Below, one piece after another: positions 8,217-18,115 of a stretch of DNA of 64,000 nucleotides. Source of the DNA: Vibrio sp. CDRSL-10 TSBA (GTDB lineage Bacteria; Pseudomonadota; Gammaproteobacteria; Enterobacterales; Vibrionaceae); assembly GCA_039696685.1 (NCBI GenBank), contig CP155565.1:558001-622000 (forward strand), written 5' to 3'. The first letter of the stretch is position 1. The number at the start of each line of letters is the position of its first letter. The notes under the pieces are model-generated. The model saw nothing but the letters and a program-made list of their open reading frames with translations. It was not told the origin of the DNA and searched no databases. Made by a program: the position numbers and the translations under genes.

Positions 8217-10711
8217 ATTAACTTCTGTTACCACCGACCACACGGCCAGTCCGTCCGTGAAAAGCGATCCGTCTGTGAAAGGCAAGCCGCTGGCGCCGGT
8301 CAGTCAACCGGTTAAAGTCAGCCAACCGGTTAAACAGGTTGGCCAGGATGCGGCTGCCAGCCATTCGGTGGTCGGTCACTCATACAAACACGAAAGCGCA
8401 AAGAAACAAGTGGCTGGTGAAGCCCTGTTCGTCGACGACTACGTCACACCGCGTGACTGCTTACATGCTGCCGTGGTGACCAGCACCATCGCCAAGGGTA
8501 AAGTAAAACAGCTGGATCTCTCCGCCGTCTCAGCCGCTCCGGGTGTGGTTAAGGTCTTGACCGATGAGAGCATTCCCGGAGAGAAAGACATCGGCACGAT
8601 TTTAAAAGGCGATCCGTTGCTGACCATTCATAACGAAGTGCGTTATTTCGGCCAGCCACTGGCCTTGATACTGGCCACCAGTCATGAACTGGCTTGGCGA
8701 GCGGCCCGTTTAGCGCAAATAGAATACGAAAAAAGTGACACCGTCACCCTAACCCATACTCAGGCATGTCAGAACCCACCGCTGTTACCGACTCACCAGA
8801 TGGGTCAGGTGATCGCCAACGATGTGTTTACTCAGGCGCCGGTGCATCTGAGTGGCGACATTCATGTCGGCGGGCAGGAACACTTCTATCTCGAAGGTCA
8901 GGTCAGTCTGGCTGAACTGACCGAAGACGGAGGAATTTTCCTGCGCACTTCAACCCAGAACCCGAGTGAAGTACAGAAGCTGATTGCCGAAGTGCTTGCC
9001 ATCGATTTTAACCGCGTCACGATCGATATGCGCCGCATGGGCGGCGGTTTTGGTGGCAAAGAGAGCCAGGCGGCGCAATGGGCTTGTCTGGCCGCGCTGG
9101 GCGCACATCATACCAAACGCGCCGTCAAAATACGTCTGCCGCGCAGCATAGATATGACCGCTACCGGTAAACGCCATCCGTTTTATAACCGCTACCAATT
9201 AGCAGCAGATGCGGAAGGCAAATTAATCGCCGCCAATATGGAAGTGAATGGTCTGTGCGGCCACTCCGCCGATCTTTCGGATGCGATTGTCGACCGGGCG
9301 ATGTTTCACGCCGATAATGCCTACGCCCTTGGTAAGGCTTGTGTCATTGGCCATCGCCTGCAAACCGACATGGTTTCTCACACCGCTTTCCGCGGCTTTG
9401 GCGGCCCGCAAGGCATGATGGTGGTTGAAAAAGCGTTGCAAGAGCTTTCGCTCAAGGTCGGTAAAGACGCACTCGATGTACGCTATACCAACCTTTACAG
9501 TGCCGCTCAGCACACTACACCTTACGGCATGGAGGTTGAGCAGCATGCCGAGATGCGAGACATCATGCAGCAGCTGGAAAGTAGCAGTGACTACCGCGCG
9601 CGCCGAGCGGCGATTACCCAGTGGAACCAGACCCATCCGGTGCTCAAGAAAGGCCTGGCGCTGACGCCGGTCAAATTTGGTATCTCGTTTACTGCAACGC
9701 ACCTCAACCAGGCGGGTGCACTGATCCATGTTTACACCGACGGCACGCTGCAGGTTTCTCACGGCGGAACCGAAATGGGCCAAGGCCTGCATACCAAGGT
9801 TCAGCAAATTGTTGCGCAGAGCTTCGGCATTGACATCGACAAGGTACTGGTTACCTCCACCCGCACCGATAAAGTGCCGAACACCTCGCCGACCGCCGCT
9901 TCATCCGGCGCTGATCTGAACGGGATGGCCGCGCACAATGCAGCGATGATCATCAGACAGCGTCTGATCGAGTTTGCCTGTCAGCATTTTCAGGTCGATG
10001 GCGCCGACATCATCGATGGCAAACTAAGTGGTATCGAATCATCCCCAAGATATGAACATCCGCTCTCCTGGCCAGAGCTGATTCAGATGGCATATCTCAA
10101 CCGCGTGTCTCTGTCTGCGACCGGCTTTTACCAAACGCCGAAAATTGGCTACGACCGCAAAACCGCCTCCGGCCGGCCATTTTTCTATTTCGCGCTCGGT
10201 GCCTCCTGCTCTGAAGTGACCATCGATACCTTAAGCGGTGAAATGCGCGTTGATCGCGTCGATATCCTGCACGATGTCGGTAACAGCCTTAACCCGGCTA
10301 TCGATCGCGGTCAGATTGAAGGCGCCTTTATTCAGGGCCTCGGCTGGCTGACCACAGAAGAAACTGGTCTGGGCTAACGATGGCCGTCTGCTTAGCAACA
10401 GCCCGATGAATTACAAGATCCCGACCATAGGTGATTACCCGCAACAGATGCACATCGATCTGTATGACAAAGCGAACCCGGAGCACAGCATTTATCGCTC
10501 CAAAGCCGTCGGTGAACCGCCGTTTATGCATGCCATCAGTGTGTGGTGCGCGGTTTACGATGCGGTAGCGTCACTGAGCGGCTATCGCTGCGCGCCGCTG
10601 CTGCACGCGCCGGCAACCGGTGAAGCCATTCTCAATGCCTGTGAGCATCAGCTGCAGTGGCTGAATGAACACAGCGCTGCCAAGGAGACTGCCGATGTCA
10701 CCAACCAATAA
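8209..10711 (+). CDS. xdhB: Xanthine dehydrogenase large, molybdopterin-binding subunit (frame broken by one base)
   Basis: 833 aa after dropping one A from 10361-10363, which restores WLTTEELVWANDGRLLS. Molybdopterin motifs GQEHFYLEGQ, GGGFGGKE, FRGFGGPQG and GTEMGQGLHTK are present; the active-site glutamate region near the C-terminus is covered by IDRGQIEGAFIQGLGW. About 50 residues precede the usual family start (VGHSYKHESAKKQVAGEALF) and contain two doubled 18-bp units (8251-8286, 8299-8334), giving Lys/Pro/Val repeats of no known role. Overlaps xdhA by 8 bases and xdhC by 17. Confidence 0.93.
8251..8334 (+). repeat. Two doubled 18-bp units in the 5' end of xdhB
   Basis: CCGTCCGTGAAAAGCGAT (8251-8268) is followed by a variant copy at 8269-8286, and GTCAGTCAACCGGTTAAA (8299-8316) by a copy with one mismatch at 8317-8334. 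They lengthen the N-terminal extension without breaking frame and look recent. Confidence 0.8.
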
Positions 10712-11576
10712 CACGTTTTTATCCAGCCCCGGCCTGAGCTGGCTAAGTGCCTGTCAGCAGCTTGAACAACAGGGCGAAGCGTATTGCATCGCGACCATCG
10801 TCGCCTGTGTCGGTTCGGTACCAAGAGCCAGCGGCGCCAAAATGGTGATTACCCGCCATAGCCAGTTCGACACCCTGGGTGGCGGCAATCTGGAATATCA
10901 GGTGATTGCTAAAGCGCGTGACAGCCTGAGCAAGCATCACAGCGAACTTTTCATCGAGCGCTTTACTCTGGCCGCGGACCTTGGTCAGTGCTGTGGCGGC
11001 GCGGTGCAGGTGATGTTTGAGTTCTTCCACAACTGCACACCGCAAGTGGTGATTTTTGGCGCCGGCCATGTGTGTCAGGCGCTGACCAACGTACTAGCAG
11101 AGTTACCGTGTCACGTAAAAGTGATCGACAGCCGCAGCGAGTGGCTTGAACCACTGCAAAACAAAGGCATTGACACCGAACTCGCGCCGGCTCCGAGTGA
11201 ATGTGTCGCGACCCTGCGCGACAAGGCTTATGTGCTGATCATGACTCAGGACCACGCGCTGGATTATGACCTGACGCTGCGCGCGCTCGAACAACAGCGC
11301 TTTGCCTATATCGGCCTGATCGGTTCGCAGGGCAAACGTCAGCGCTTTGAATTTCGTCTCAAAGAGAATCTCAGCCAGCCGCAGCTGATTGACCAGCTCA
11401 CCTGCCCGATTGGTCATCCGGATGTGCAGGGCAAACTGCCGATGCAGGTTGCGGTCTCAGTGGCGGCGCAGTTGATACAGCAATTTGAACAACATACAAC
11501 CACTGAGCCAACGGGCGACGCGCAGTGGAAGCAAGTCAATAACGCCCGCCAGCAATTAAAGGAGAAGCATGAATGA
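10695..11576 (+). CDS. xdhC: Xanthine dehydrogenase accessory protein XdhC
   Basis: 293 aa, intact. XdhC family proteins bind molybdenum cofactor, aid its sulfuration and insert it into XdhB. Seen here: GSVPRASGAKM near residue 35, ADLGQCCGG near 95, and a Rossmann-type VVIFGAGHVCQAL near 118. ATG 10695 has AAGGAG upstream and lies inside the xdhB tail, and the stop overlaps the next start (ATGA), so it is coupled on both sides. Family call is firm. Confidence 0.92.
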   Translation: MSPTNNTFLSSPGLSWLSACQQLEQQGEAYCIATIVACVGSVPRASGAKMVITRHSQFDTLGGGNLEYQVIAKARDSLSKHHSELFIERFTLAADLGQCCGGAVQVMFEFFHNCTPQVVIFGAGHVCQALTNVLAELPCHVKVIDSRSEWLEPLQNKGIDTELAPAPSECVATLRDKAYVLIMTQDHALDYDLTLRALEQQRFAYIGLIGSQGKRQRFEFRLKENLSQPQLIDQLTCPIGHPDVQGKLPMQVAVSVAAQLIQQFEQHTTTEPTGDAQWKQVNNARQQLKEKHE

Positions 11577-12064
11577 GTTCAGAACTGTCGGTTATCGATC
11601 TGAACGACCAGCAACTGGCCAGGATCTGCACCAGCCAGCGCTGGCAGCAGCAAATGAAACAAGCCATGCCGTTTGCCAGCGGCCAGGATTTACTCCGGGC
11701 AGCAGAGCACGCCTTCGGGCAACTGGAAGAGGCAGACTGGCTGGAAGCGTTCGCCGGCCACCCGATGATCGGTGATCTCGCCAGCCTGGAAAAGAAATAC
11801 GCACAAGGCAAAGCCTTGAGTGAAAAAGAACAGAGCCAGGTTAAGCAGGCTTCAGCCGAGGTATTACACGAGCTGCTGACGCTCAATCAGCGCTACCGTG
11901 ACAAGTTCGGCTTTATCTTCATCGTTTGTGCCAGCAACAAAAGCGCCGACGAGATGCTTGGCCTGCTTAAAGCACGCATTGACCGTTCGCGCGCAGAAGA
12001 GCTGCAACAGGCAGCCATAGAACAACAAAAAATCAGTCATATCAGAATGGAAGTATATTTATGA
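11573..12064 (+). CDS. hpxQ: 2-oxo-4-hydroxy-4-carboxy-5-ureidoimidazoline (OHCU) decarboxylase
   Basis: 163 aa, the usual length. Decarboxylates OHCU to S-(+)-allantoin, the last step from urate. The catalytic histidine motif FAGHPMIGD (about residues 60-68), the helix SEKEQSQV and FGFIFIVCASNKSADEML match the family (also called UraD, HpxQ or PucL N-terminal domain). Overlaps xdhC by four bases and the HIU hydrolase gene by four (ATGA), so the two urate-processing enzymes would be made together. Confidence 0.93.
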   Translation: MSSELSVIDLNDQQLARICTSQRWQQQMKQAMPFASGQDLLRAAEHAFGQLEEADWLEAFAGHPMIGDLASLEKKYAQGKALSEKEQSQVKQASAEVLHELLTLNQRYRDKFGFIFIVCASNKSADEMLGLLKARIDRSRAEELQQAAIEQQKISHIRMEVYL

Positions 12065-12408
12065 AGCAACTCAGTTGTCATGTGCTCGATACCGCCAACG
12101 GCAAGCCGGCGGCCGGTATTGCAGTCAAACTGTTTCATCTGCAAGGTTCAGACACTGCTGATTCATTCAGCCTGGAGTGCCTGGCTGAAGGTGTCACCGA
12201 CCTGGATGGTCGCGCCAGATTCAGTGATATCAGCCTGATGCCACAAAACTATACCCTGCGTTTTATGGTCAGCCCCTATTGCCAGGCACAATTCGGCCAG
12301 GCTTTCTTTCCGTTTATCGACGTCAATTTCAGCGTCAGCGATGAACGCAACCACCACATTCCTCTGTTACTGTCTCCCTTCTCCTATTCCAGCTACCGAG
12401 GAAGTTAG
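12061..12408 (+). CDS. hpxT: 5-hydroxyisourate hydrolase (transthyretin-like)
   Basis: 115 aa. Hydrolyses 5-hydroxyisourate to OHCU. Family signatures at both ends: CHVLDTANGKPA at residues 6-17 with the catalytic His, the middle FPFIDVNF-type strand, and the C-terminal YRGS tetrapeptide that marks HIU hydrolases rather than thyroid-hormone transthyretins. No signal peptide, so cytoplasmic. Starts four bases inside the OHCU decarboxylase gene; guanine deaminase begins immediately after the stop. Confidence 0.94.
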   Translation: MKQLSCHVLDTANGKPAAGIAVKLFHLQGSDTADSFSLECLAEGVTDLDGRARFSDISLMPQNYTLRFMVSPYCQAQFGQAFFPFIDVNFSVSDERNHHIPLLLSPFSYSSYRGS

Positions 12409-12409
12409 T

Positions 12410-13721
12410 ATGTCGATTGTGGTACATCGCGGCCGTTTGCTGCACTTTCCAGAAGTGACATTGTCACCAAAAGACCATCATCATTACTGGGAAGATGGGG
12501 TTCTGGTGGTAGAAAACGGTCGGATTCAACATGTCGGTGACGCGGCGCAGTTCTTCTCTGTTTCCGCCAATAAAGCCTTGTTGATTCAGGGCAACGTGAC
12601 TGAGCATCGCGGCCTGTTAATTCCGGGCATGATCGATGCGCACGTGCATTACCCGCAGGTCGAAATGATTGCCAGTTATGGCAAGCAACTACTGGACTGG
12701 CTCAACAGCTACACTTTTCCGGCTGAGCTGCGCTACAGTGACGCGCTCTATGCTGCGGTGCAGGCTGGCTTCTTTTTGCAGCAGCTGTTTGCGCACGGCA
12801 CCACCACAGCCAGCGTATTTGCCACTGTGCACCCACAATCAGTGGATGCCTTTTTTGATGCGGCGCAGAAATATGACGCGCGTATGGTGTGCGGCAAGGT
12901 TCTGATGGACCGTTTCAGCCCGGACGAACTGCAGGATACACCAGACGCAGGCTATCGCGACAGCAAGACTCTGATTGAACGCTGGCACAAACAAGGCCGC
13001 GCTTTATATGCGATTACCCCGCGTTTTGCGCCAACCAGCAGCCCGCAGCAGCTCGCCAGAGCGGGTCAGCTTGCCAAAGAGCACCCGGACACCTTTATTC
13101 AGACTCACCTGAGTGAGAATCTCAATGAGGTCGCCTGGGTCAAGGATCTCTACCCGGACTGTGACGATTATCTGGATGTCTATCAGCGCTATAATTTGGT
13201 GCGGGAGCGGGCTTTGTTCGGTCATGCTATCCACCTGAGTGAGCGTGAGCAGCAAGCCCTGGCCAAAAGCGGTGCAGCGGTAGCGTTTCTGCCCGTCGTC
13301 AAATCTGTTCCTTGGCAGTGGTTTACTGCCTTATGAACAGCTCAAACAGGCACGTATTCCGGTCGCTATCGCCAGTGATGTTGGCGCAGGAACCAGCCTG
13401 AGTTTGCTGAAAAACCAGAGTGATGCCTACAAAATCTGTCAGCTGCAAGGCTATAGCCTGGATGCATTTGAATCTTTGTACCTCTGTACACAGGGAGCCG
13501 CCGCTGCCATGGGGCTCGAACACCTGATTGGCAACTTTAATATCGGCACTGAAGCCGATTTTGTCGAGCTCGATCTTGCTGCCTTCCCGATGCTCAAGCA
13601 GCGTTTTCTGCGCTGCAACGATTTAGCCGAGCAGCTTTTTGCCCTGATGACGCTGGGTGACGAGCGTACGATCGAGCGAACTTATGTTCATGGAAAATTA
13701 GTCTATCAAAAGGATATTTAA
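12410..13721 (+). CDS. guaD: Guanine deaminase (frame broken by one base)
   Basis: 436 aa after removing one T from 13286-13288, which restores VAFCPSSNLFLGSGLLPYEQ. An amidohydrolase that turns guanine into xanthine plus ammonia, feeding XdhAB. Metal and active-site motifs: DAHVHYPQ, FAHGTTTASVF, IQTHLSEN, LFGHAIHLS and SDVGAGTSLS in family order. ATG 12410 follows GAGGAAG, two bases after the HIU hydrolase gene. PuuD begins two bases after its stop, so all are one operon. Product call is firm. Confidence 0.92.
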
Positions 13722-13723
13722 TT

Positions 13724-14974
13724 ATGTGGCCTCAACTGTACGAATGGTTAGCACTGTTTATCAAATGGTTTCATGTCATCTGCGGTATCGCATGGATTGG
13801 CGCCAGTTTTTACTTCACCTGGCTGGATAACAGCCTGGAAACCCCGCCAAAATGGAAAAAAGATAAAGGCATCAAAGGCGACTTGTGGGCCGTGCACGGC
13901 GGTGGCTTCTACGAAGTCGCCAAGTATCAGGTTGGTCCGGAAAAGATGCCGGAAAAACTGCACTGGTTTAAGTGGGAAGCTTATACAACCTGGCTGACCG
14001 GCTCGGCTCTGCTGATCTGGATGTACTACTTTAACGCTCAGGCGTACCTGATTGACCCGCGTGTGATGGAACTGACCTCACTGCAGGCGGTCGGTCTGGG
14101 TGTCGGCGGCGTCCTGCTTGGTGTGGTGGTGTATGAAATCCTGATGCGTTCACCGCTGAGTCGGAACACGGTGCTATTCAGCGCAGCAATTGTGCTGTTC
14201 GGCGCCCTGTTCTTCTATGGCTTTACTCATCTGTTCAGCGGCCGTGGCGCCTTTATCCATATGGGCGCTCTGATCGGCTCGATCATGGTTAACAATGTCT
14301 TCCATAAAATCATTCCCGGACAGCGAAAAATGGTGGCGCAGGTGGCAGCAGGTGAGCCGGTCGATCCGGCTCCGGGTCTGGAAGGTAAGCGCCGTTCGAT
14401 TCACAACAACTACTTCACCCTACCGGTAATATTCCTGATGATCAGTAACCATTACCCGATGATTTACCAGCATGCTAACAGTTGGCTGATCGGTCTGCTT
14501 ATCATGGTGATCAGTGCCTATATTCGTCACTACTTCAACCTGAAACATACCGGCCAGAAAAAGCCAGCGGTCATGTTTATCGGGGCCGGCGCCATGTTCC
14601 TGCTTGCTGTGGCCATCAGTTGGCAGACCACGGCGCAGATGCAGGCCAAAAAAGCACTGGCGCAGCAAATCAGCACTAAGCCTGCCGCCACTCAACCGGC
14701 CTCTCAAGTAGCTGGTCTGAATGAAGATCAGCACATCGCTCAGCAGATCATTAAAGATCGTTGCAGCCAGTGTCACAGCTCAGCGCCGACTGATGATGTA
14801 TTCAAAGTCGCGCCAAGCGGCGCGGTGTTTGATAATTGGCAGGACATTGAACGCTGGAAAGCGCGTATTCTGGCCCGCGCGGTGGAAAGTGCCGATATGC
14901 CTTTCCTCAATAAAACCGAAATGACTGACAGCGAACGTCAGTTACTCAAGCAGGCATTAACCCAGGTGAACTAA
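13724..14974 (+). CDS. puuD: Membrane-bound urate oxidase with C-terminal cytochrome c domain
   Basis: 416 aa. PuuD-type urate hydroxylase: an N-terminal eight-helix membrane domain (DUF989 type; WLALFIKWFHVICGIAWIGA at residues 5-24) and a C-terminal cytochrome c domain with heme site CSQCH near residue 347. It oxidises urate to 5-hydroxyisourate and sends electrons through its heme to the respiratory chain rather than making peroxide. The Ala/Gln/Thr-rich stretch around residues 305-330 is the linker. It ends the purine oxidation operon and is followed by a terminator. Confidence 0.93.
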   Translation: MWPQLYEWLALFIKWFHVICGIAWIGASFYFTWLDNSLETPPKWKKDKGIKGDLWAVHGGGFYEVAKYQVGPEKMPEKLHWFKWEAYTTWLTGSALLIWMYYFNAQAYLIDPRVMELTSLQAVGLGVGGVLLGVVVYEILMRSPLSRNTVLFSAAIVLFGALFFYGFTHLFSGRGAFIHMGALIGSIMVNNVFHKIIPGQRKMVAQVAAGEPVDPAPGLEGKRRSIHNNYFTLPVIFLMISNHYPMIYQHANSWLIGLLIMVISAYIRHYFNLKHTGQKKPAVMFIGAGAMFLLAVAISWQTTAQMQAKKALAQQISTKPAATQPASQVAGLNEDQHIAQQIIKDRCSQCHSSAPTDDVFKVAPSGAVFDNWQDIERWKARILARAVESADMPFLNKTEMTDSERQLLKQALTQVN

Positions 14975-14996
14975 CCGCTTTCAATTCTTCGTCTCA

Positions 14997-15027
14997 AGCC
15001 ACCGGCTGCTCTGCTGGTGGCTTTTTT
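14997..15027 (+). terminator. Rho-independent terminator after puuD
   Basis: AGCCACC pairs with GGTGGCT around a GC-rich loop and is followed by TTTTTTG. It closes the xdhA-puuD operon 22 bases after the puuD stop. Confidence 0.85.
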
Positions 15028-15187
15028 GTTTGCGCTGGTTGTTAAACTTAGCACTCAGGATGGTCAGGCAATGTACTCAAATAAAACGTTTAGTTATTCA
15101 CCCATCGTAAAATAATGTAAAAGCCCGAACCACTTCGCGTGATGTGCGCTCCAATGCTGCGTTATTTCAACCATCAAGAGATTACCA

Positions 15188-15481
15188 ATGAAACACTTAC
15201 CAATGAAACACCTACCACTGACGCTGGCGCTGAGCTGCACTCTGTTTACTTCGTTCTCGTTCGCCCGGCAAGGGCCATCCGGCGATCAAGATATGGGGCC
15301 GCCACCTTCGTTTGCAGAGATGGACAACAATGGTGATGGCGTACTGACCGAGGATGAACTGCAAGGGCCGATGCAGCGTGATTTCTCACAAATGGACAGT
15401 AACAGCGATGGCGAAGTGACTGAATCGGAACTCGACAGCTTTATGCGTAGCCATAAGCCTCCGCAAAGACCGCAGGACTGA
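15188..15481 (+). CDS. Exported EF-hand protein
   Basis: 97 aa with two canonical EF-hand calcium loops, DNNGDGVLTEDE and DSNSDGEVTESE, after a signal peptide (LTLALSCTLFTSFSFA). Probably a periplasmic calcium-binding protein; partner unknown. Two ATGs lie 15 bp apart (15188 and 15203) because the leader is a tandem copy of TTACCAATGAAACAC (15182-15196, 15197-15211); I chose the first as it keeps the longer product, but either could serve. It stands alone between the puuD terminator and the terminator of the minus-strand operon, so a link to purine use is not shown. Confidence 0.75.
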   Translation: MKHLPMKHLPLTLALSCTLFTSFSFARQGPSGDQDMGPPPSFAEMDNNGDGVLTEDELQGPMQRDFSQMDSNSDGEVTESELDSFMRSHKPPQRPQD

Positions 15482-15555
15482 TTGAATATCGGCTAGGTAT
15501 TGATTATCACCAGCCTCCAATCACCGCGCCCTGAGGCATTATGGTAAGGGGACAA

Positions 15556-15584
15556 TAAAAAGCCCGGCTCAACTGGCCGGGCTT
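15556..15584 (-). terminator. Rho-independent terminator of the minus-strand ten-gene unit
   Basis: Read on the minus strand, AAGCCCGGC pairs with GCCGGGCTT around CAGTTGA and is followed by TTTTATT. It lies 36 bases beyond the allantoate amidohydrolase stop. The other strand lacks a T run. Confidence 0.85.
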
Positions 15585-15619
15585 AGATTACAGAATTGAG
15601 TCAGAAAAACGTAGCGCTA

Positions 15620-16858
15620 TCAGGCAAAGCTTTTCAGCATCTCGATAAAACAGTGTAAGCCCACAGCAACATCAGACTGAGTCACCTGCTCACGCGGGTT
15701 GTGGCTGATACCCTTCTCACAGCGGATAAACAGCATGCCAACATCGGTCATGGTCGCCATCGCCAGCGCATCATGGCCCGCACCACTTGGCAAAAAGCGC
15801 GGTTTCGTCTGCGTGACGCTTTCCACCACTGACGCCCACTTTTGCTGCAGTGATTCATGACACGGCACTGCTGCCGCTTCATAGATGTTCTGCGAACTGA
15901 ATTTCAGGCCACGCTTATCGGCGATCTTATTCAGTAACGCCAGAAGCTGGGTGGTACACGCTTCGAGAGTGTCCTGCGATAAACTGCGGATATCAATGGT
16001 AAAACGGGTTTCACCCGGAATCACATTGACCGCGCCCGGCAGTACTTCACACTTACCGACCGTCGCTACAATGCCCTTGTCGGCGGCGAATTTTTCGATG
16101 TAAGTGATCATTTCAGCAGTACCGCACAGCGCGTCGTTACGCAGATTGACCGGAACCGTACCGGCATGACCGGCCATCCCTTTGACACCACACTGAAAAC
16201 GTTTCGCCCCGGCAATACCGGTAACAACACCGACCGCGAGATCTTCCGCTTCCAGCACCGGGCCCTGCTCAATATGCGCTTCGAGATAAGCGAGCGTATC
16301 TTCAGCGCGGCGCGCATCGCTGCCTGCTTGTTCCGGATCCAGACCAAATGCTCGCATCGCTTCAGCCATACTGATGCCGTCAGCATCTTTCACATCCAGC
16401 CAGGCCGGATTAAAACAGCCCGCCACACCACTTGAACCAATCAGCGTGGTATTAAAACGGGTGCCTTCTTCATCAGCGAAAGCAACCACATCAATATGAA
16501 ACGGAAACTCCTGCTCAGATAAAGCCGCCAGGGCTTCAATCGCCATGATGACCCCCAGGTTGCCATCATACTTACCGGCATTACGGACCGTATCACTGTG
16601 CGAGCCGAGAATCAGAGTTGGCTGAGTCGGGTTCGCCGACACTTTACGTCCCCACTGGTTACCGACACTGTCTTCCCAGGTTTCCAGACCGGCTTTTTGC
16701 ATCCACACAGCCAGTTGATCATGGGCCAGACGGTGCTCAGGCGTGAGGTAAGCCCGGGTCACTTCCCCGGGCGTGTCGGTAAACGAGCCAAGCACATCGG
16801 CTTGTTCCATCAAGCGCTTTGCACGATCTTCCATAGTGATTCCATTCATCGTAGCCAT
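15620..16858 (-). CDS. hpxK: Allantoate amidohydrolase, M20 family
   Basis: 412 aa, intact. Hydrolyses allantoate to (S)-ureidoglycine with release of CO2 and ammonia, the step feeding the aminotransferase encoded upstream. M20 metal-binding motifs are in place: LGSHSDTVRNAGKYDGNLGV, the catalytic DEEGTRF, EAHIEQGPVLE, and PSGAGHDALAM near the C-terminus. The related N-carbamoyl amino acid and ureidoglycolate amidohydrolases look alike; neighbours favour allantoate (AllC/HpxK). ATG 16858 follows AAGGAG. Last gene of the minus-strand unit, 22 bp after the aminotransferase gene. Confidence 0.88.
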   Translation of the reverse strand: MATMNGITMEDRAKRLMEQADVLGSFTDTPGEVTRAYLTPEHRLAHDQLAVWMQKAGLETWEDSVGNQWGRKVSANPTQPTLILGSHSDTVRNAGKYDGNLGVIMAIEALAALSEQEFPFHIDVVAFADEEGTRFNTTLIGSSGVAGCFNPAWLDVKDADGISMAEAMRAFGLDPEQAGSDARRAEDTLAYLEAHIEQGPVLEAEDLAVGVVTGIAGAKRFQCGVKGMAGHAGTVPVNLRNDALCGTAEMITYIEKFAADKGIVATVGKCEVLPGAVNVIPGETRFTIDIRSLSQDTLEACTTQLLALLNKIADKRGLKFSSQNIYEAAAVPCHESLQQKWASVVESVTQTKPRFLPSGAGHDALAMATMTDVGMLFIRCEKGISHNPREQVTQSDVAVGLHCFIEMLKSFA

Positions 16859-16880
16859 TGGCGCTCCTTAAACCGATTGA

Positions 16881-18114
16881 TTAACCAAAGTATTCCATTG
16901 CTGCAACCACTGCCTGTCCAGGTACGATTGCTGCTTTGTGCTTGATAAGAACCGCTTCCAGAGCAGCCAGAGTAGACAGCACGCATTCCTGACGCGCGTT
17001 GTAACCCATGGTACCGATACGCCAGATCTTACCGTGCAGCGGACCAAACGAGGTACCGATCTCGATACCGAAGCGGTTCAGCAGTTCCATACGGACTGCA
17101 TCACCGTTGACGCTGGCCGGGATATAAACACCGACGACGTTATTCATCTTGTAAGCCTGGTTACCAAACAGTTCCAGACCCATCGCACGCAGACCAACCG
17201 CCAGTGCATCACCGGCTTGCTTATGACGAGCAACCACATTATCCACCCCTTCTTCCAGGAAGATACGTGCACATTCACGTGCTGCATACAGCATGCTGGT
17301 GGCTTCGGTGTGGTGGTTAAGACGTTCAGGCCCCCAGTAATCCATGATCATCGCCAGATCAAAGTAGTTAGACTGGATCATCGCATCTTCACCCTGCGTG
17401 TGGTGATCGGCGCGAATACCGGCTTCTACGTGTTTACGACGGTTGATCACTTCTGCACAGCGATCGCTCAGCGTGATTGGCGCAGAAACCTGAAGGGCCA
17501 CCCAGACATTTCTGCAGACCGGCAGAGACCGCATCCAGATGCCATTCGTCCACTTTGAGATCGTTACCTGCGATTGATGCCGTGGCGTCACAGTAGAACA
17601 GTACACCATAACGCTGACAGATTTCGCCCATCTCAGCCAGAGGCTGGTTCATTGTGGTTGAGGTATCTCCCTGTACCGTTGCCAGCATTTTAGGCTGGAA
17701 CGATTTAATCGCCGCTTCCACTTTATCCGCCGGACACACTTCACCCCATTCGATATCGATGGTTTTCACCACTGCACCGACACGCTGCGCGATTTCGCAC
17801 AGCAGGTGGCCAAAACGGCCAATCACAGGGATCAGGACTTTGTCACCAGGTTGCAGAACGGAAACCAGTACCGCTTCAATACCGGAACGCGCTGTACCAT
17901 CCACCAGCATGGTTTGCTTATTTTCAGTCTGGAATACACCACGGTACAGTGACTGTACCTGGTTCATATAACCGGTCATCACCGGATCATACTGACCAAT
18001 CAGTGACTGAGAGATCGCCTGATGAACTCGTGGGTAAGCATTAATCGGACCCGGGCCCATCAACAGACGTTGTGGCGGGTTCAGGGTTTCAAATAGTTCG
18101 TTTTGGGCTTTCAT
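16881..18114 (-). CDS. hpxJ: (S)-ureidoglycine-glyoxylate aminotransferase (frame broken by one base)
   Basis: 410 aa after removing one A from 17486-17488, which joins QKCLGGPSG to SAPITLSDRCAEVI. A class V PLP aminotransferase of the PucG type: LLMGPGPINAYPRV near the N-terminus, DGTARSGIEAVL, and the PLP lysine in LQKCLGGPSG. Known PucG/HpxJ enzymes move the amino group of ureidoglycine to glyoxylate, making oxalurate and glycine. Start ATG 18114 has TTGGAGA upstream; a longer start at 18144 would lack a ribosome site. It overlaps the region of the HpxW stop, so the genes are coupled. Confidence 0.9.
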
Positions 18115-18115
18115 C

